Source: Streptomyces musisoli
GTDB lineage: Bacteria > Actinomycetota > Actinomycetes > Streptomycetales > Streptomycetaceae
Reading direction: 5' to 3'
Assembly (NCBI RefSeq): GCF_016741855.1
Contig: NZ_JAERRH010000010.1
Coordinates: 186,001 to 250,000 of the forward strand
Length of the DNA stretch: 64,000 nucleotides
Shown here piece by piece: positions 33,768-44,108 of the stretch. A program made the position numbers and the translations under genes. The first letter of the stretch is position 1. The number at the start of each line of letters is the position of its first letter. The notes beneath the pieces were generated by a model that saw nothing but the letters and a program-made list of their open reading frames with translations, ran no database searches and had not been told where the DNA came from.

Positions 33768-34021
33768 AACAGAAGAGGGTACGTGCCCCGCGCGACCAGG
33801 GGCGCCCCCATTAAGGCCCTGCGGACAGCTCCCTGCATACCCGTGCAAGCACTGCTCTTGCGGCGTACGGCCGCTCTCCCCTCGATACTGGATATAGGGG
33901 ACGGGTCACGGCTGCTCTTCGATCTTGTGACGGAGACCGCGGCACTTCCCTTCGGCGCGCATCGTTACCATGCGTGGACGCACATTCCGACGACCACTGA
34001 CGACGAGGGACGGGCGAGCGC

Positions 34022-36394
34022 GTGGCCGAGGCGGCTGACTTCCAGGGGACCAGTGCCTCACCTGCCCGCCGCTGGCTGCGGCGGGCCGGAGCCCTTCTGG
34101 CGGGGACACCGCTGCTGGCAGGCCTGCTCCAGCTGCCCGCCGCCGTGCCCGCGCAGGCCGCCTCCTCCGACTCGGTCTCCGTCTCCCTGGACTCGCTCAG
34201 CCCCAGTGCCCCCTCGGACGGCGACACGCTGACCGTGTCCGGCACGGTGACCAACAACGGCAAGCAGAGCGTCACCCACGCCCATGTGGGCCTCCGGGTG
34301 GGCTCCCCGCTGACCACCCGCTCGGCCATCGACTCCGTGGCCCAGCACTCCGAGGACCTGCAGAGCAGCTCCGGCTCCGAGGTCGACGAGAAGTACGAGG
34401 AGGACTTCGACAAGCTGGCCCCGGGCGTCGCCGAGCACTTCAGCATCTCCGTCCCCGTGGACAAGCTCGACCTCGGCGACGACGGGGTCTACGAGCTGGG
34501 GGTCGCCCTGTCCGGCCAGACCTCCGCCCAGCCCTGGGACCAGCCCCTCGGCATCCGGCGGACGTTCCTGCCGTGGCAGCCGTCGGACGCCGACACCAAG
34601 ACCAAGACGACGTTCCTGTGGCCGCTGCTCTCCACGGTCCACATGACGGCCAAGACGGGCGCGGGCGATCTGCAGACGCCGGAGTTCCTCGACGACGACC
34701 TGGCCGGGGAACTGGCGCCGGGCGGCCGCCTGTCCCAGATGGTGGAGCTGGGCAAGGATCTCGACGTCACCTGGGTGATCGACCCGGATCTGCTGGCCTC
34801 GGTCGACGCGATGGCGGTGGGCAACTACCGGCTCCAGGGCGCGGGCGGCACCAGCACGCCCGGCTCACTGGAGCACCAGGCGGTCGCCAAGCAGTGGCTG
34901 GCCTCCCTCCAGAAGGCGGTGGCCGGCAAGGAGGTCGTGGCGCTGCCCTTCGCCGACCCGGATCTCGCCTCCCTGGCGCACAAGGGCACCAGCGTCACCG
35001 GCTCGCTCAGCCACCTCAAGGACGCCACCGACGTTGCCACGACCACCGTCAAGACCGTGCTCCATGTCACACCGAGCACCGACTTCGCCTGGCCGGTGAA
35101 CGGCGCCGTGGACCCGTCGATCATGAAGGTCGCGACCTCGGCCGGGGCCGACCGGGTGATCGCCCGCAGCGACAGCCTCCGGGAGACCGCCGGGCTGCCG
35201 TACACGCCGTCCGCCGCCCGCCCGGTCGGGGGAGGCACCACGGCGGTGGTCGCCGACGCCCGGCTGTCCACGGCCTTCCAGGGCGACCTGACGAAGGCGG
35301 GGTCGGCCACCCTCGCCGTGCAGCAGTTCCTCGCCCAGAGCCTGCAACTGAACACCCAGACGGACAAGCAGCGCAGCATCGTCGTCGCCCCGCAGCGCAT
35401 GCCCACGGCAAGCCAGGCCCAGGCGATGGCGGCAGCGCTGACGGCGCTCCAGGGCGGCACCTGGTCCCAGCCCCAGGACCTCACCGCGACGGCCAAGGAC
35501 AAGCCCGACCCGGGCGCCACCACGCGCATCCCGTCGACGTCCGCCTACCCCTCCTCGCTGCGCCGGCAGGAGCTGCCGAGGACGGCCTTCGAGCAGATCG
35601 CCCGCACGCAGGACAAGCTCGACAGCTTCCGCGTGGTCCTCACCGACCAGTCCCGCGTGGTCACCCCCTTCGGACGGGCCATAAACCGGGAGATGTCCAC
35701 GTCCTGGCGCGGCCGCGGCGGCGAGGCGGACAGCTACCGCGGTGCCGTGGAGGCATGGCTCGACGAGCTGGCCGACCAGGTCAAGCTGATCGACAAGTCC
35801 GAGACCAAGCTCTCCGGCCGCAGCGCCACGATCCCGGTGACGGTCCAGAACAACCTCGTGCAGCCGGTCGGCCACCTGGTGCTGCGCCTGGAGTCGACCA
35901 TGCCGACCCGTCTGGAGATCGGCGGCAAGGCCTACTCCGAGCAGCAGGTGGAGATCTCCGGGGGGCACAGCCAGTCCGTGAAGTTCACCACCTCGGCCAA
36001 CGCCAACGGCCGGGTCTCGGTGATCGCCCAGCTGTACACCGAGGACGGCCGGAAGTACGGCGACCCCGTCAGCTTCGACGTGAAGGTCACCGAGGTCACG
36101 CCCACCGTCATGCTGGTCATCGGCGGCGGCGTACTGCTTCTCGTCCTCGCCGGCTTCCGGATGTACACCCAGCGCAAGCGCGCCGCCGCCCGGCAGGCGG
36201 AGGACGACGGCCCCGGCACGGAGACGGAGGGCCCCGAGGAGCCCGGGAACCCCGGAGCCCCCGGGGACCGTCTCCCGGAGGAGTCCGGTTCCGCCCCCGG
36301 CGCAGACGACCCGGAGCAGCCGAGTGACCCTGCGCCGGACACCGCACCGGAAAGCGCCGACCCGTCCGGGACGGGTGAGAGAGTGGACCGTTGA
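34022..36394 (+). CDS. Secreted membrane-anchored protein (DUF6049-like)
   Basis: A 790-residue exported protein of unknown function. An Arg-rich start, hydrophobic segment and AQA cleavage-like site (about residues 17-47) form a signal peptide. A large extracytoplasmic region follows, including an early beta domain (SVSLDSLSPSAPSDGDTL) and a late one. One C-terminal membrane span (VMLVIGGGVLLLVLAGF, about residues 698-716) ends in a basic then acidic/Pro-rich cytoplasmic tail. It precedes murJ by 45 bases, so a role in wall assembly is plausible. The GTG start is at 34022. Confidence 0.85.
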   Translation: MAEAADFQGTSASPARRWLRRAGALLAGTPLLAGLLQLPAAVPAQAASSDSVSVSLDSLSPSAPSDGDTLTVSGTVTNNGKQSVTHAHVGLRVGSPLTTRSAIDSVAQHSEDLQSSSGSEVDEKYEEDFDKLAPGVAEHFSISVPVDKLDLGDDGVYELGVALSGQTSAQPWDQPLGIRRTFLPWQPSDADTKTKTTFLWPLLSTVHMTAKTGAGDLQTPEFLDDDLAGELAPGGRLSQMVELGKDLDVTWVIDPDLLASVDAMAVGNYRLQGAGGTSTPGSLEHQAVAKQWLASLQKAVAGKEVVALPFADPDLASLAHKGTSVTGSLSHLKDATDVATTTVKTVLHVTPSTDFAWPVNGAVDPSIMKVATSAGADRVIARSDSLRETAGLPYTPSAARPVGGGTTAVVADARLSTAFQGDLTKAGSATLAVQQFLAQSLQLNTQTDKQRSIVVAPQRMPTASQAQAMAAALTALQGGTWSQPQDLTATAKDKPDPGATTRIPSTSAYPSSLRRQELPRTAFEQIARTQDKLDSFRVVLTDQSRVVTPFGRAINREMSTSWRGRGGEADSYRGAVEAWLDELADQVKLIDKSETKLSGRSATIPVTVQNNLVQPVGHLVLRLESTMPTRLEIGGKAYSEQQVEISGGHSQSVKFTTSANANGRVSVIAQLYTEDGRKYGDPVSFDVKVTEVTPTVMLVIGGGVLLLVLAGFRMYTQRKRAAARQAEDDGPGTETEGPEEPGNPGAPGDRLPEESGSAPGADDPEQPSDPAPDTAPESADPSGTGERVDR

Positions 36395-36439
36395 GCGATG
36401 TCGTGGCCGGTGGGCCCGGGACGATGAGGTGGGGTAGGC

Positions 36440-38827
36440 ATGAACGCGCCGTACGACGGTGACCGCGGCCAGGGCGCGGCCGGCTCGGGCTACCCCGAGC
36501 AGCCGCCCGAGCCCGGCCAGGCGCCGCCGCAGCACGCGGCGGACATGTATCTCCAGGACGCCTACGAGCAGGACCCCTACCGGGCGCACGACCTGGCCGC
36601 CCAGGACCCGGTCGCCGAGGCGCTGTACGACCGCGCCGCGCACCCGCCGCCTCCCCCGGGGTCGTACGACCCGCAGCAGCCGCCGTACGCGCCGCCCGCC
36701 CAGTCGCCCTACGCCCCCGACCCGCGCGTGTGGGCGCAGACCCCGGCGCCGGAGCCCGGCGGTGCCACCCAGTACCTGCCGTACGGCGAGGACCCCCGCA
36801 CGACTCAGTTCGTGGGCGTGGACGACCTGGTGTCGCACTCCGGCGAGGAGTACCACGAGCCGGACGCCTTCGCGCACCTCTTCAAGGACCAGCAGCACAG
36901 CGGCGGGCACGCGCCCATGGATCCCCCTGCCGTCCCGGGACCGGCCGGCGCCCCGGGCGGCGGGTACGACGCCGGGGGCCAGTACCCCCAGCCGCACGCC
37001 CAGAGCCCGCAGCAGGGCTACCCGGGTTCCGCATACCCCGCGGGTCCGTCCGCCGCCGCGTACCCCGCCGGTCCGTCCGCCGCCGGATACCCGGCGCAGG
37101 CCCCGGTGCCCGCCCCGGCCGCGGCCCCGGATCCCGCCGTCGCCGTAGAGCCGGGGGGCGCGGCCGGTGACGCCGTCGCCGCTCCCGTCAAGAAGGGCGG
37201 GCGGGCCGCCGGACTGCTGAAGTCCAGCGCCGTCATGGCGGCGGGCACGATGGTCTCCCGCCTCACCGGTTTCATCCGCTCCGCGCTGATCGCCGCCGCA
37301 CTGGGCCTCGGCTTCCTCGCCGACTCCTTCCAGGTGGCCTATCAGCTGCCGACGATGATCTACATCCTGACCGTCGGCGGCGGTCTGAACTCCGTCTTCG
37401 TGCCCCAGCTGGTGCGGTCCATGAAGGAGGACGAGGACGGCGGCGAGGCCTTCGCCAACCGTCTGCTGACCCTCGTCATGGTGGCGCTGGCCGCGCTCAC
37501 CGCCCTCGCGATGTTCGCCGCGCCCATCCTGGTGCGGGCGCTGTCGCCCACCATCGCCGGCAACCCGGCCGCCAACGACGTCGCGGTGACCTTCACCCGC
37601 TACTTCCTGCCCTCGATCTTCTTCATGGGCATCCATGTGGTGATGGGCCAGATCCTCAACGCGCGCGGCAAGTTCGGCGCGATGATGTGGACGCCGGTCC
37701 TGAACAACATCGTCATCATCGTCTCGCTGGGCGCGTTCATCTGGGTGTACGGCACCGCCGCCAACTCCCACCTGGCCGTCGAGAACATCCCGCCGCAGGG
37801 CCAGCGCCTGCTCGGTGTCGGTGTGCTGCTCGGCCTGGTCGTCCAGGCGCTGGCGATGATCCCCTACCTGCGCGAGACCGGCTTCCGGATCCGGCTGCGG
37901 TTCGACTGGAAGGGCCACGGCCTGGGCAAGGCCGCGATGCTCGCCAAGTGGACGGTCCTGTTCGTCCTCGCCAACCAGGCGGGCGCCATGGTCGTCACCC
38001 AGCTGTCCACCGCCGCCGGCGACGGCTCCGGCGTCAAGGGCACCGGCTTCGCCGCCTACGCCAACGCCCAGCTGATCTGGGGCCTGCCCCAGGCCATCAT
38101 CACGGTGTCCCTCATGGCCGCCCTGCTGCCCCGCATCTCGCGCTCGGCCGCCGAGGACGACACCGGTGCCGTCCGCGACGACATCTCCCAGGGTCTGCGC
38201 ACCACCGCGGTGGCCATCGTGCCCATCGCGTTCGGGTTCGTCTCGCTCGGCATCCCGATGTGCACGCTGATCTTCGGCTCCGCGGGCACCGACGCGGCCA
38301 CCAACATGGGGTACATGCTGATGGCCTTCGGCCTCGGCCTGATCCCGTACTCCGTGCAGTACGTCGTCCTCCGCGCCTTCTACGCCTACGAGGACACCCG
38401 CACCCCCTTCTACAACACGGTCATCGTGGCCGCGGTCAACGCCGGCGCCTCGGCGCTCTGCTACTTCCTGCTGCCGCCGCGCTGGGCCGTCGCCGGTATG
38501 GCCGCCGCCTACGGCCTCGCCTACGCCATCGGTGTGGGTGTCGCCTGGCGCCGGCTGCGCATGCGGCTGGGCGGGGACCTGGACGGGGCCCGGGTGCTGC
38601 GCACGTACGCGCGACTGGGTATCGCCTCCGTGCCGGCCGCCCTGCTCAGCGGCGCGGCCTGCTACGGCGTCGGGCACAGCCTCGGCCAGGGTGTGATCGG
38701 CTCCTTCGCCGCACTGATCGTCGGCGGTGCCGTATTGTTCGGCATCTTCTTCGTCGCCGCCCGCCGGATGCGTATCGAGGAACTCAACTCGCTCGTGGGA
38801 ATGGTCCGCGGGCGTCTGGGTCGTTGA
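36440..38827 (+). CDS. murJ: Lipid II flippase MurJ (MviN)
   Basis: A 795-residue flippase for lipid II. A disordered Pro/Tyr/Ala-rich cytoplasmic head of about 250 residues includes two exact 27-bp units (37034-37087) encoding a nine-residue YPAGPSAA-type repeat. Then come 14 hydrophobic segments: TMVSRLTGFIRSALIAAALG is the family-typical start, with the charged residues of the central cavity further on. Mycobacterial MviN carries its pseudokinase in the same chain; here it is in the next gene. The ATG is at 36440. Confidence 0.95.
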   Translation: MNAPYDGDRGQGAAGSGYPEQPPEPGQAPPQHAADMYLQDAYEQDPYRAHDLAAQDPVAEALYDRAAHPPPPPGSYDPQQPPYAPPAQSPYAPDPRVWAQTPAPEPGGATQYLPYGEDPRTTQFVGVDDLVSHSGEEYHEPDAFAHLFKDQQHSGGHAPMDPPAVPGPAGAPGGGYDAGGQYPQPHAQSPQQGYPGSAYPAGPSAAAYPAGPSAAGYPAQAPVPAPAAAPDPAVAVEPGGAAGDAVAAPVKKGGRAAGLLKSSAVMAAGTMVSRLTGFIRSALIAAALGLGFLADSFQVAYQLPTMIYILTVGGGLNSVFVPQLVRSMKEDEDGGEAFANRLLTLVMVALAALTALAMFAAPILVRALSPTIAGNPAANDVAVTFTRYFLPSIFFMGIHVVMGQILNARGKFGAMMWTPVLNNIVIIVSLGAFIWVYGTAANSHLAVENIPPQGQRLLGVGVLLGLVVQALAMIPYLRETGFRIRLRFDWKGHGLGKAAMLAKWTVLFVLANQAGAMVVTQLSTAAGDGSGVKGTGFAAYANAQLIWGLPQAIITVSLMAALLPRISRSAAEDDTGAVRDDISQGLRTTAVAIVPIAFGFVSLGIPMCTLIFGSAGTDAATNMGYMLMAFGLGLIPYSVQYVVLRAFYAYEDTRTPFYNTVIVAAVNAGASALCYFLLPPRWAVAGMAAAYGLAYAIGVGVAWRRLRMRLGGDLDGARVLRTYARLGIASVPAALLSGAACYGVGHSLGQGVIGSFAALIVGGAVLFGIFFVAARRMRIEELNSLVGMVRGRLGR

Positions 38828-38885
38828 GGCGGGGGTAGGCGCACAACCATCGTCCGCCGCCGCGTGTCGTGCATAGCGACGGACT

Positions 38886-40646
38886 GTGGGCACAATTGGG
38901 TTCGGCGTCGGACAGCGTGCAACGGATGGGGAGGCAGGGACGACGGTGGCGGAACGGAGCACGGCTGCCGTCGACGTGGCAGACAACAGCGGTGAGCAGC
39001 CGCTGACCGCCAAGGCGGACCAGGCCACGGCCGACGGGGTGGCCAAGAACCCGGAGCGGGACACGGACAGCGACAGGGCGCAGGGGAGCGGCGGAGCCGA
39101 AGGTCCCGGACGGCATGCATCGCCTCCGGAGCTGCACAGCGGTCACAAACTCGCCAGACGCTATCGGCTGGAGGAGTGCGTCACCCGTCTGGACGGATTC
39201 AGCAGTTGGCGTGCGGTCGACGAGAAGCTCCGTCGTGCCGTCGGCGTTCACATACTGCCCGCGGACCACGCCCGGGCCCGTTCCGTGCTCGCCGCCGCCC
39301 GTTCCTCCGCGCTGCTCGGCGATCCGCGCTTCGTCCAGGTCCTCGACGCCGTCGAGGAGAACGACCTCGTCTACGTCGTCCACGAGTGGCTGCCCGACGC
39401 CACGGAGCTGTCCACCCTCCTCGCCGGCGGCCCGCTGGAGCCGCACGACGCCTACCAGTTGGTCAGCCAGATCGCCTCGGCCATGGCTGCCGCGCACCGG
39501 GAGGGCCTCGCCCACCTGCGGCTGAACCCGAACGCCGTCCTGCGCGCCTCCACCGGTCAGTGGCGCATCCGCGGCCTCGCCGTGAACGCGGCGCTGCGGG
39601 GCATCAGCTCCGACACCCCGCAGCGCACCGACACCGAGGCGATCGGCGCCCTGCTGTACGCGGCGCTGACGCAGCGCTGGCCGTACGAGAACGACGCGTA
39701 CGGCCTGTCCGGCCTGCCCAAGGACCTCGGCCTCATTCCCCCGGACCAGGTGCGCGCCGGGGTGCACCGCGGCCTGTCCGAGCTGGCCATGCGCGCCCTC
39801 GCCAACGACGGGGCCACGGCGTCACGTCACGAGGCCGCGTGCACCACGCCGGAGGAGCTGGTGAAGGCGATCGGCGAGATGCCGCGCATCCGCCCGCCCG
39901 AGCCGGCGTTCACGGCGCCGCCGGAGTACCAGCGCACGACCTACCAGCAGGGCACCTACGGCCGCCAAGCGCCCCACCCCGGGGCCACGCAGCCGATCAC
40001 GCCCCCGCCGCCCCCGCTGCAGAGCCGGACCGGCAAGGTCCTGAAGTGGGCGGTGTCGGCGCTGCTCATCGCCGCCCTGGGTCTGGGCAGCTGGCAGCTG
40101 GCGGACGCCCTGATGGACCACGGCGGCAAGTCGGACGACACCCACAAGAGCCAGACGACGGACAACGGCGACAAGAACCCGAAGAAGCCTTCGTCCGGCC
40201 GGCCGGTTGCCATCAAGAGCGCCCGGGACTTCGACCCGTTCAGCGCCGACCACTCGGAGAAGCCCGAGGGCATAGGGAAGGCGATCGACAACGACCCGTC
40301 CACCTACTGGCAGACCGACTTCTATCTGAGTCCGGAGCTGGGCAACCTGAAGCCGGGCGTCGGGATGGTCATCGACCTCGGCAAGGTCCAGCAGGTCGGA
40401 AAGGTGACCGTCACTTTCGTGGGGGAGACGTCGGTCGAGCTGCGTGCCGCCGGCGCGGACGCGGTGTCCGAGCCGACGGCCTTCGAGGCCTTCGGCAAGG
40501 CTGCCAGCGGCTCGGGCACGACGGTGGAGCTCAAGCCCGGCAAGTCCCTCAAGAGCCGGTACCTCTTGATCTGGCTGACCAAGCTGCCCTATGACGGCGG
40601 GGACCAGTGGCGGGGCAGAGTGGCAGACGTCAAGGTGACCAGCTGA
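38886..40646 (+). CDS. Pseudokinase with extracytoplasmic discoidin-like domain
   Basis: A 586-residue membrane protein. A cytoplasmic kinase-like domain (about residues 88-335) lacks the catalytic residues: the VAIK lysine is His (VGVHIL), the HRD loop reads HLRLNP, and DFG is replaced by RGL. A Pro-rich linker, one membrane span (about residues 386-404) and a C-terminal domain resembling F5/8-type carbohydrate-binding folds (IDNDPSTYWQTDFY) follow. Equivalent parts are fused to MviN in M. tuberculosis, where the phosphorylated pseudokinase binds FhaA. The GTG start at 38886 is uncertain; GTG 38946 is another option. Confidence 0.9.
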   Translation: MGTIGFGVGQRATDGEAGTTVAERSTAAVDVADNSGEQPLTAKADQATADGVAKNPERDTDSDRAQGSGGAEGPGRHASPPELHSGHKLARRYRLEECVTRLDGFSSWRAVDEKLRRAVGVHILPADHARARSVLAAARSSALLGDPRFVQVLDAVEENDLVYVVHEWLPDATELSTLLAGGPLEPHDAYQLVSQIASAMAAAHREGLAHLRLNPNAVLRASTGQWRIRGLAVNAALRGISSDTPQRTDTEAIGALLYAALTQRWPYENDAYGLSGLPKDLGLIPPDQVRAGVHRGLSELAMRALANDGATASRHEAACTTPEELVKAIGEMPRIRPPEPAFTAPPEYQRTTYQQGTYGRQAPHPGATQPITPPPPPLQSRTGKVLKWAVSALLIAALGLGSWQLADALMDHGGKSDDTHKSQTTDNGDKNPKKPSSGRPVAIKSARDFDPFSADHSEKPEGIGKAIDNDPSTYWQTDFYLSPELGNLKPGVGMVIDLGKVQQVGKVTVTFVGETSVELRAAGADAVSEPTAFEAFGKAASGSGTTVELKPGKSLKSRYLLIWLTKLPYDGGDQWRGRVADVKVTS

Positions 40647-40668
40647 GGTCTCCACTCGGGAGGGGCAG

Positions 40669-41438
<770 letters not shown>

Positions 41439-41442
<4 letters not shown>

Positions 41443-42383
41443 CTTCCACGACGGACACGGCCGGGCACCCGGACGTCGAGGAGATCTCCGACCTCACCGA
41501 AGGTCTTCTCCCTCCGGGCCGTAGCGCGGACATACGGCGTCACCTGCTGACGTGCGAGCCGTGCACGGACGTCCATGACTCGCTGGAGGAACTCCGGGGC
41601 CTGCTGGGGTCGGTCTCCGAGACGGAGCGCATGCCCGATGACGTGGCGGACCGCCTCGACGCCGCCCTCGCCGCCGAGGCGCTGTTCGGCGGTGCGGCTC
41701 CCGGCTCGGCGGACGCCCACGTCGCCGCAGTCAGCCCGTCGGGACACGAACGGGACGACGACGGTGTGCGTCATGTTTCACGTGAAACATCGCGCCCCAC
41801 CGACCGGCCCGCCGGGCGGCCCCCGGCATCGGTCGGTCCCCGCCGCAAGGGCCGCGAACGAGGCCGGCGCCGACGCCGTGCGGTCCTCGGAGCGGTCCTC
41901 ACGGCGGCCGTTCTGGGGGCGGGGTCCCTGGTACTCCAGATGCGCGGTGACCACTCCTCCGACACCACCGCTCACGGGGAGCCGACGCCTTCCGCGGAGA
42001 CGTTCTCCGGCACCAGCGTGGAAAGCCGCGTGAAGGACCTACTCACCGCCAAGAAGAAGGCGCAGCGGGAATCCGAGGCCCCCAAGCACCGGTCCGACAT
42101 CGCGCCCGAACAGAACACCCCACCGTCGACGAAGCACGCGGGCACCCTGCTGCAGATTGAGCCTGCGATTCCGGACTGCATCCGGCACGCCATCAACAAC
42201 AGCGGTGACGCCCTCGCCGCTGAAACGGGGACCTATTCCGGCAAGAGTGCCTACCTGGTCGTCGTACCGGCCACAGGCGACAGCGCCCGGATCACGGCCT
42301 ACGTCATCGACGCCACGTGCATTCATCAGCAGCCCGCCTCCTCGGGCAAGGTTCTGCTGAAGAAGTCGTACCCGCGCTCCTGA
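41439..42383 (+). CDS. rsmA: Anti-sigma-M factor RsmA
   Basis: A 314-residue membrane protein. The zinc-associated anti-sigma motif HLLTCEPC (HxxxCxxC, about residues 32-39) lies in the N-terminal SigM-binding domain. A basic stretch and one hydrophobic segment (about residues 151-170) lead to an extracytoplasmic C-terminal domain with Cys residues. It should hold SigM inactive at the membrane. The GTG overlaps the sigM stop by four bases. Codons 113-117 (VSRET) are a perfect parS site. Confidence 0.9.
41775..41788. other. parS: parS site 9, inside rsmA
   Basis: Exact consensus embedded in the rsmA coding sequence, read as Val-Ser-Arg-Glu-Thr, in the poorly conserved linker before the membrane segment. 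Confidence 0.95.
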
Positions 42384-42578
42384 ACACGAATGCGGCACCC
42401 CTTCGCGTGCCCCCGGCGATGGTGTCGACGACCGCATACCTCGGCCACGCACCGCCCTCCGAAGAATTCGGAATATCCCATTCCGGCTGTATGGGCTGTC
42501 TTTCTTCGCGCGTTCATCTCTGTGTCCGCTTCAGGCTCGCCGGACTCGTCCCCCCGCACGCGTGTGCCCGGACACACC

Positions 42579-42606
42579 GGGAATGCGCGCCCCGTAGGAT
42601 CCGTTG
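42579..42606 (+). promoter_or_regulatory. SigR-type promoter of trxBA
   Basis: GGGAAT (42579-42584), an 18-base spacer and GTTG (42603-42606) match the SigR consensus GGGAAT-N18-GTT exactly, 70 bases before the trxB start. SigR drives thioredoxin genes under disulfide stress in Streptomyces. The rest of the 293-bp gap after rsmA shows nothing else. Confidence 0.9.
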
Positions 42607-42676
42607 GGTGGGGTGAGAGATCTGAAAGGGTCTCCCGCCGGTCGACTGACGCAGACCAGAGACGAGGAATCAAGCC

Positions 42677-43645
42677 GTGAGCGACGTCCGTAACGTGATC
42701 ATCATCGGCTCCGGGCCCGCAGGCTATACGGCGGCGCTCTACACCGCCCGTGCGTCGCTGAAGCCCCTGGTGTTCGAAGGCGCCGTCACCGCGGGTGGTG
42801 CGCTGATGAACACCACCGAAGTGGAGAACTTCCCGGGCTTCCGCGACGGCATCATGGGGCCCGACCTCATGGACAACATGCGGGCTCAGGCCGAGCGCTT
42901 CGGTGCCGAGCTGGTTCCGGACGACATCGTCTCCGTCGATCTGACCGGTGAGATCAAGACGGTCACCGACACCGCGGGAACGGTCCACCAGGCGAAGGCC
43001 GTCATCGTCACCACCGGCTCGCAGCACCGCAAGCTGGGTCTGCCGAACGAGGACGCGCTCTCGGGCCGCGGTGTCTCCTGGTGCGCCACCTGTGACGGCT
43101 TCTTCTTCAAGGACCACGACATCGCCGTGATCGGCGGCGGCGACACCGCGATGGAGGAGGCCACCTTCCTGTCGCGGTTCGCCAAGTCGGTGACGGTCGT
43201 CCACCGCCGGGACACCCTGCGCGCCTCCAAGGCGATGCAGGAGCGCGCCTTCGGCGACCCGAAGATCAAGTTCGTCTGGGACAGCGAGGTCGCCGAGATC
43301 CAGGGCGACCAGAAGCTCTCCGGCCTGAAGCTCCGCAACCTCAAGACCGGCGAGCTGTCCGACCTGCCCGTGACGGGTCTGTTCATCGCGATCGGCCACG
43401 ACCCGCGCACCGAGCTGTTCAAGGGCCAGCTGGACCTGGACGAGGAGGGCTACCTGAAGGTCGCCTCTCCGTCCACCCGCACCAATGTGACCGGTGTCTT
43501 CGCCGCCGGCGACGTGGTCGACCACACCTACCGCCAGGCGATCACCGCCGCGGGTACCGGCTGCTCCGCGGCTCTGGACGCCGAGCGTTTCCTCGCCGCC
43601 CTCGCGGACGAGGACCAGGCGGAGCCCGAGAAGACCGCCGTCTGA
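42677..43645 (+). CDS. trxB: Thioredoxin reductase
   Basis: A 322-residue flavoenzyme that uses NADPH to reduce thioredoxin. FAD-binding GSGPAGYTAALYTARA is at the start; the redox pair is Cys136/Cys139 in CATC; NADPH-binding GGGDTAMEEA and C-terminal FAAGDVVDHTYRQ follow. The GTG at 42677 gives the standard length. It is transcribed with trxA, 48 bases downstream, from the SigR promoter. Confidence 0.98.
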   Translation: MSDVRNVIIIGSGPAGYTAALYTARASLKPLVFEGAVTAGGALMNTTEVENFPGFRDGIMGPDLMDNMRAQAERFGAELVPDDIVSVDLTGEIKTVTDTAGTVHQAKAVIVTTGSQHRKLGLPNEDALSGRGVSWCATCDGFFFKDHDIAVIGGGDTAMEEATFLSRFAKSVTVVHRRDTLRASKAMQERAFGDPKIKFVWDSEVAEIQGDQKLSGLKLRNLKTGELSDLPVTGLFIAIGHDPRTELFKGQLDLDEEGYLKVASPSTRTNVTGVFAAGDVVDHTYRQAITAAGTGCSAALDAERFLAALADEDQAEPEKTAV

Positions 43646-43693
43646 CCTTCCCCTTTCCCCGCCCCACTGCACGAGCAAGCTAAGGAGCCCACT

Positions 43694-44026
43694 GTGGCCG
43701 GCAACCTGAAGATCGTGACCGACGACTCCTTCGATCAGGAAGTCCTCAAGAGCGACAAGCCCGTTCTGGTGGACTTCTGGGCGGCCTGGTGCGGCCCGTG
43801 CCGCCAGATCGCCCCGTCGCTGGAGGCGATCGCCGCCGAGTACGGTGACAAGATCGAGATCGTCAAGCTCAACATCGACGAGAACCCCGACACGGCCGCC
43901 AAGTACGGCGTCATGTCCATCCCGACCCTGAACGTCTACCAGGGCGGGGAGGTTGCCAAGACCATCGTCGGCGCCAAGCCCAAGGCCGCGCTCATCCGCG
44001 ACCTCGAAGAGTTCATCACCAAGTGA
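43694..44026 (+). CDS. trxA: Thioredoxin
   Basis: A 110-residue thioredoxin with active site WCGPC (Cys33, Cys36) in VDFWAAWCGPCRQIAP and the cis-proline loop SIPTLNVY. It reduces protein disulfides with electrons from TrxB. The GTG at 43694 has AAGGAG upstream. A parS site begins 1 base after its stop codon. Confidence 0.98.
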   Translation: MAGNLKIVTDDSFDQEVLKSDKPVLVDFWAAWCGPCRQIAPSLEAIAAEYGDKIEIVKLNIDENPDTAAKYGVMSIPTLNVYQGGEVAKTIVGAKPKAALIRDLEEFITK

Positions 44027-44027
44027 T

Positions 44028-44041
44028 GTTTCACGTGAAAC
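44028..44041. other. parS: parS site 10
   Basis: Exact consensus starting right after the trxA stop codon and 3 bases before the shared terminator. Confidence 0.95.
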
Positions 44042-44044
44042 ACG

Positions 44045-44074
44045 AATGGGCCAACCCCCTGGGGTTGGCCCATT
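44045..44074. terminator. Bidirectional terminator after trxA
   Basis: A perfect 14-bp stem (44045-44058 with 44061-44074) and a 2-base loop between the convergent trxA and GNAT genes. Confidence 0.85.
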
Positions 44075-44108
44075 CGGCATAACGGCCTCAGCTGTAGACG
44101 CCTCGGTT

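Noticed and set aside
34865..39064. Very long minus-strand open frame of 1399 codons
   Set aside because: It is antisense to the DUF6049-like, MurJ and pseudokinase genes. Its composition (His/Gly/Arg/Val low complexity) is the usual shadow of GC-rich coding sequence.
38946..40646. Active serine/threonine kinase call for the gene after murJ
   Set aside because: The catalytic Lys, HRD Asp and DFG Asp positions are all substituted, so it is a pseudokinase.
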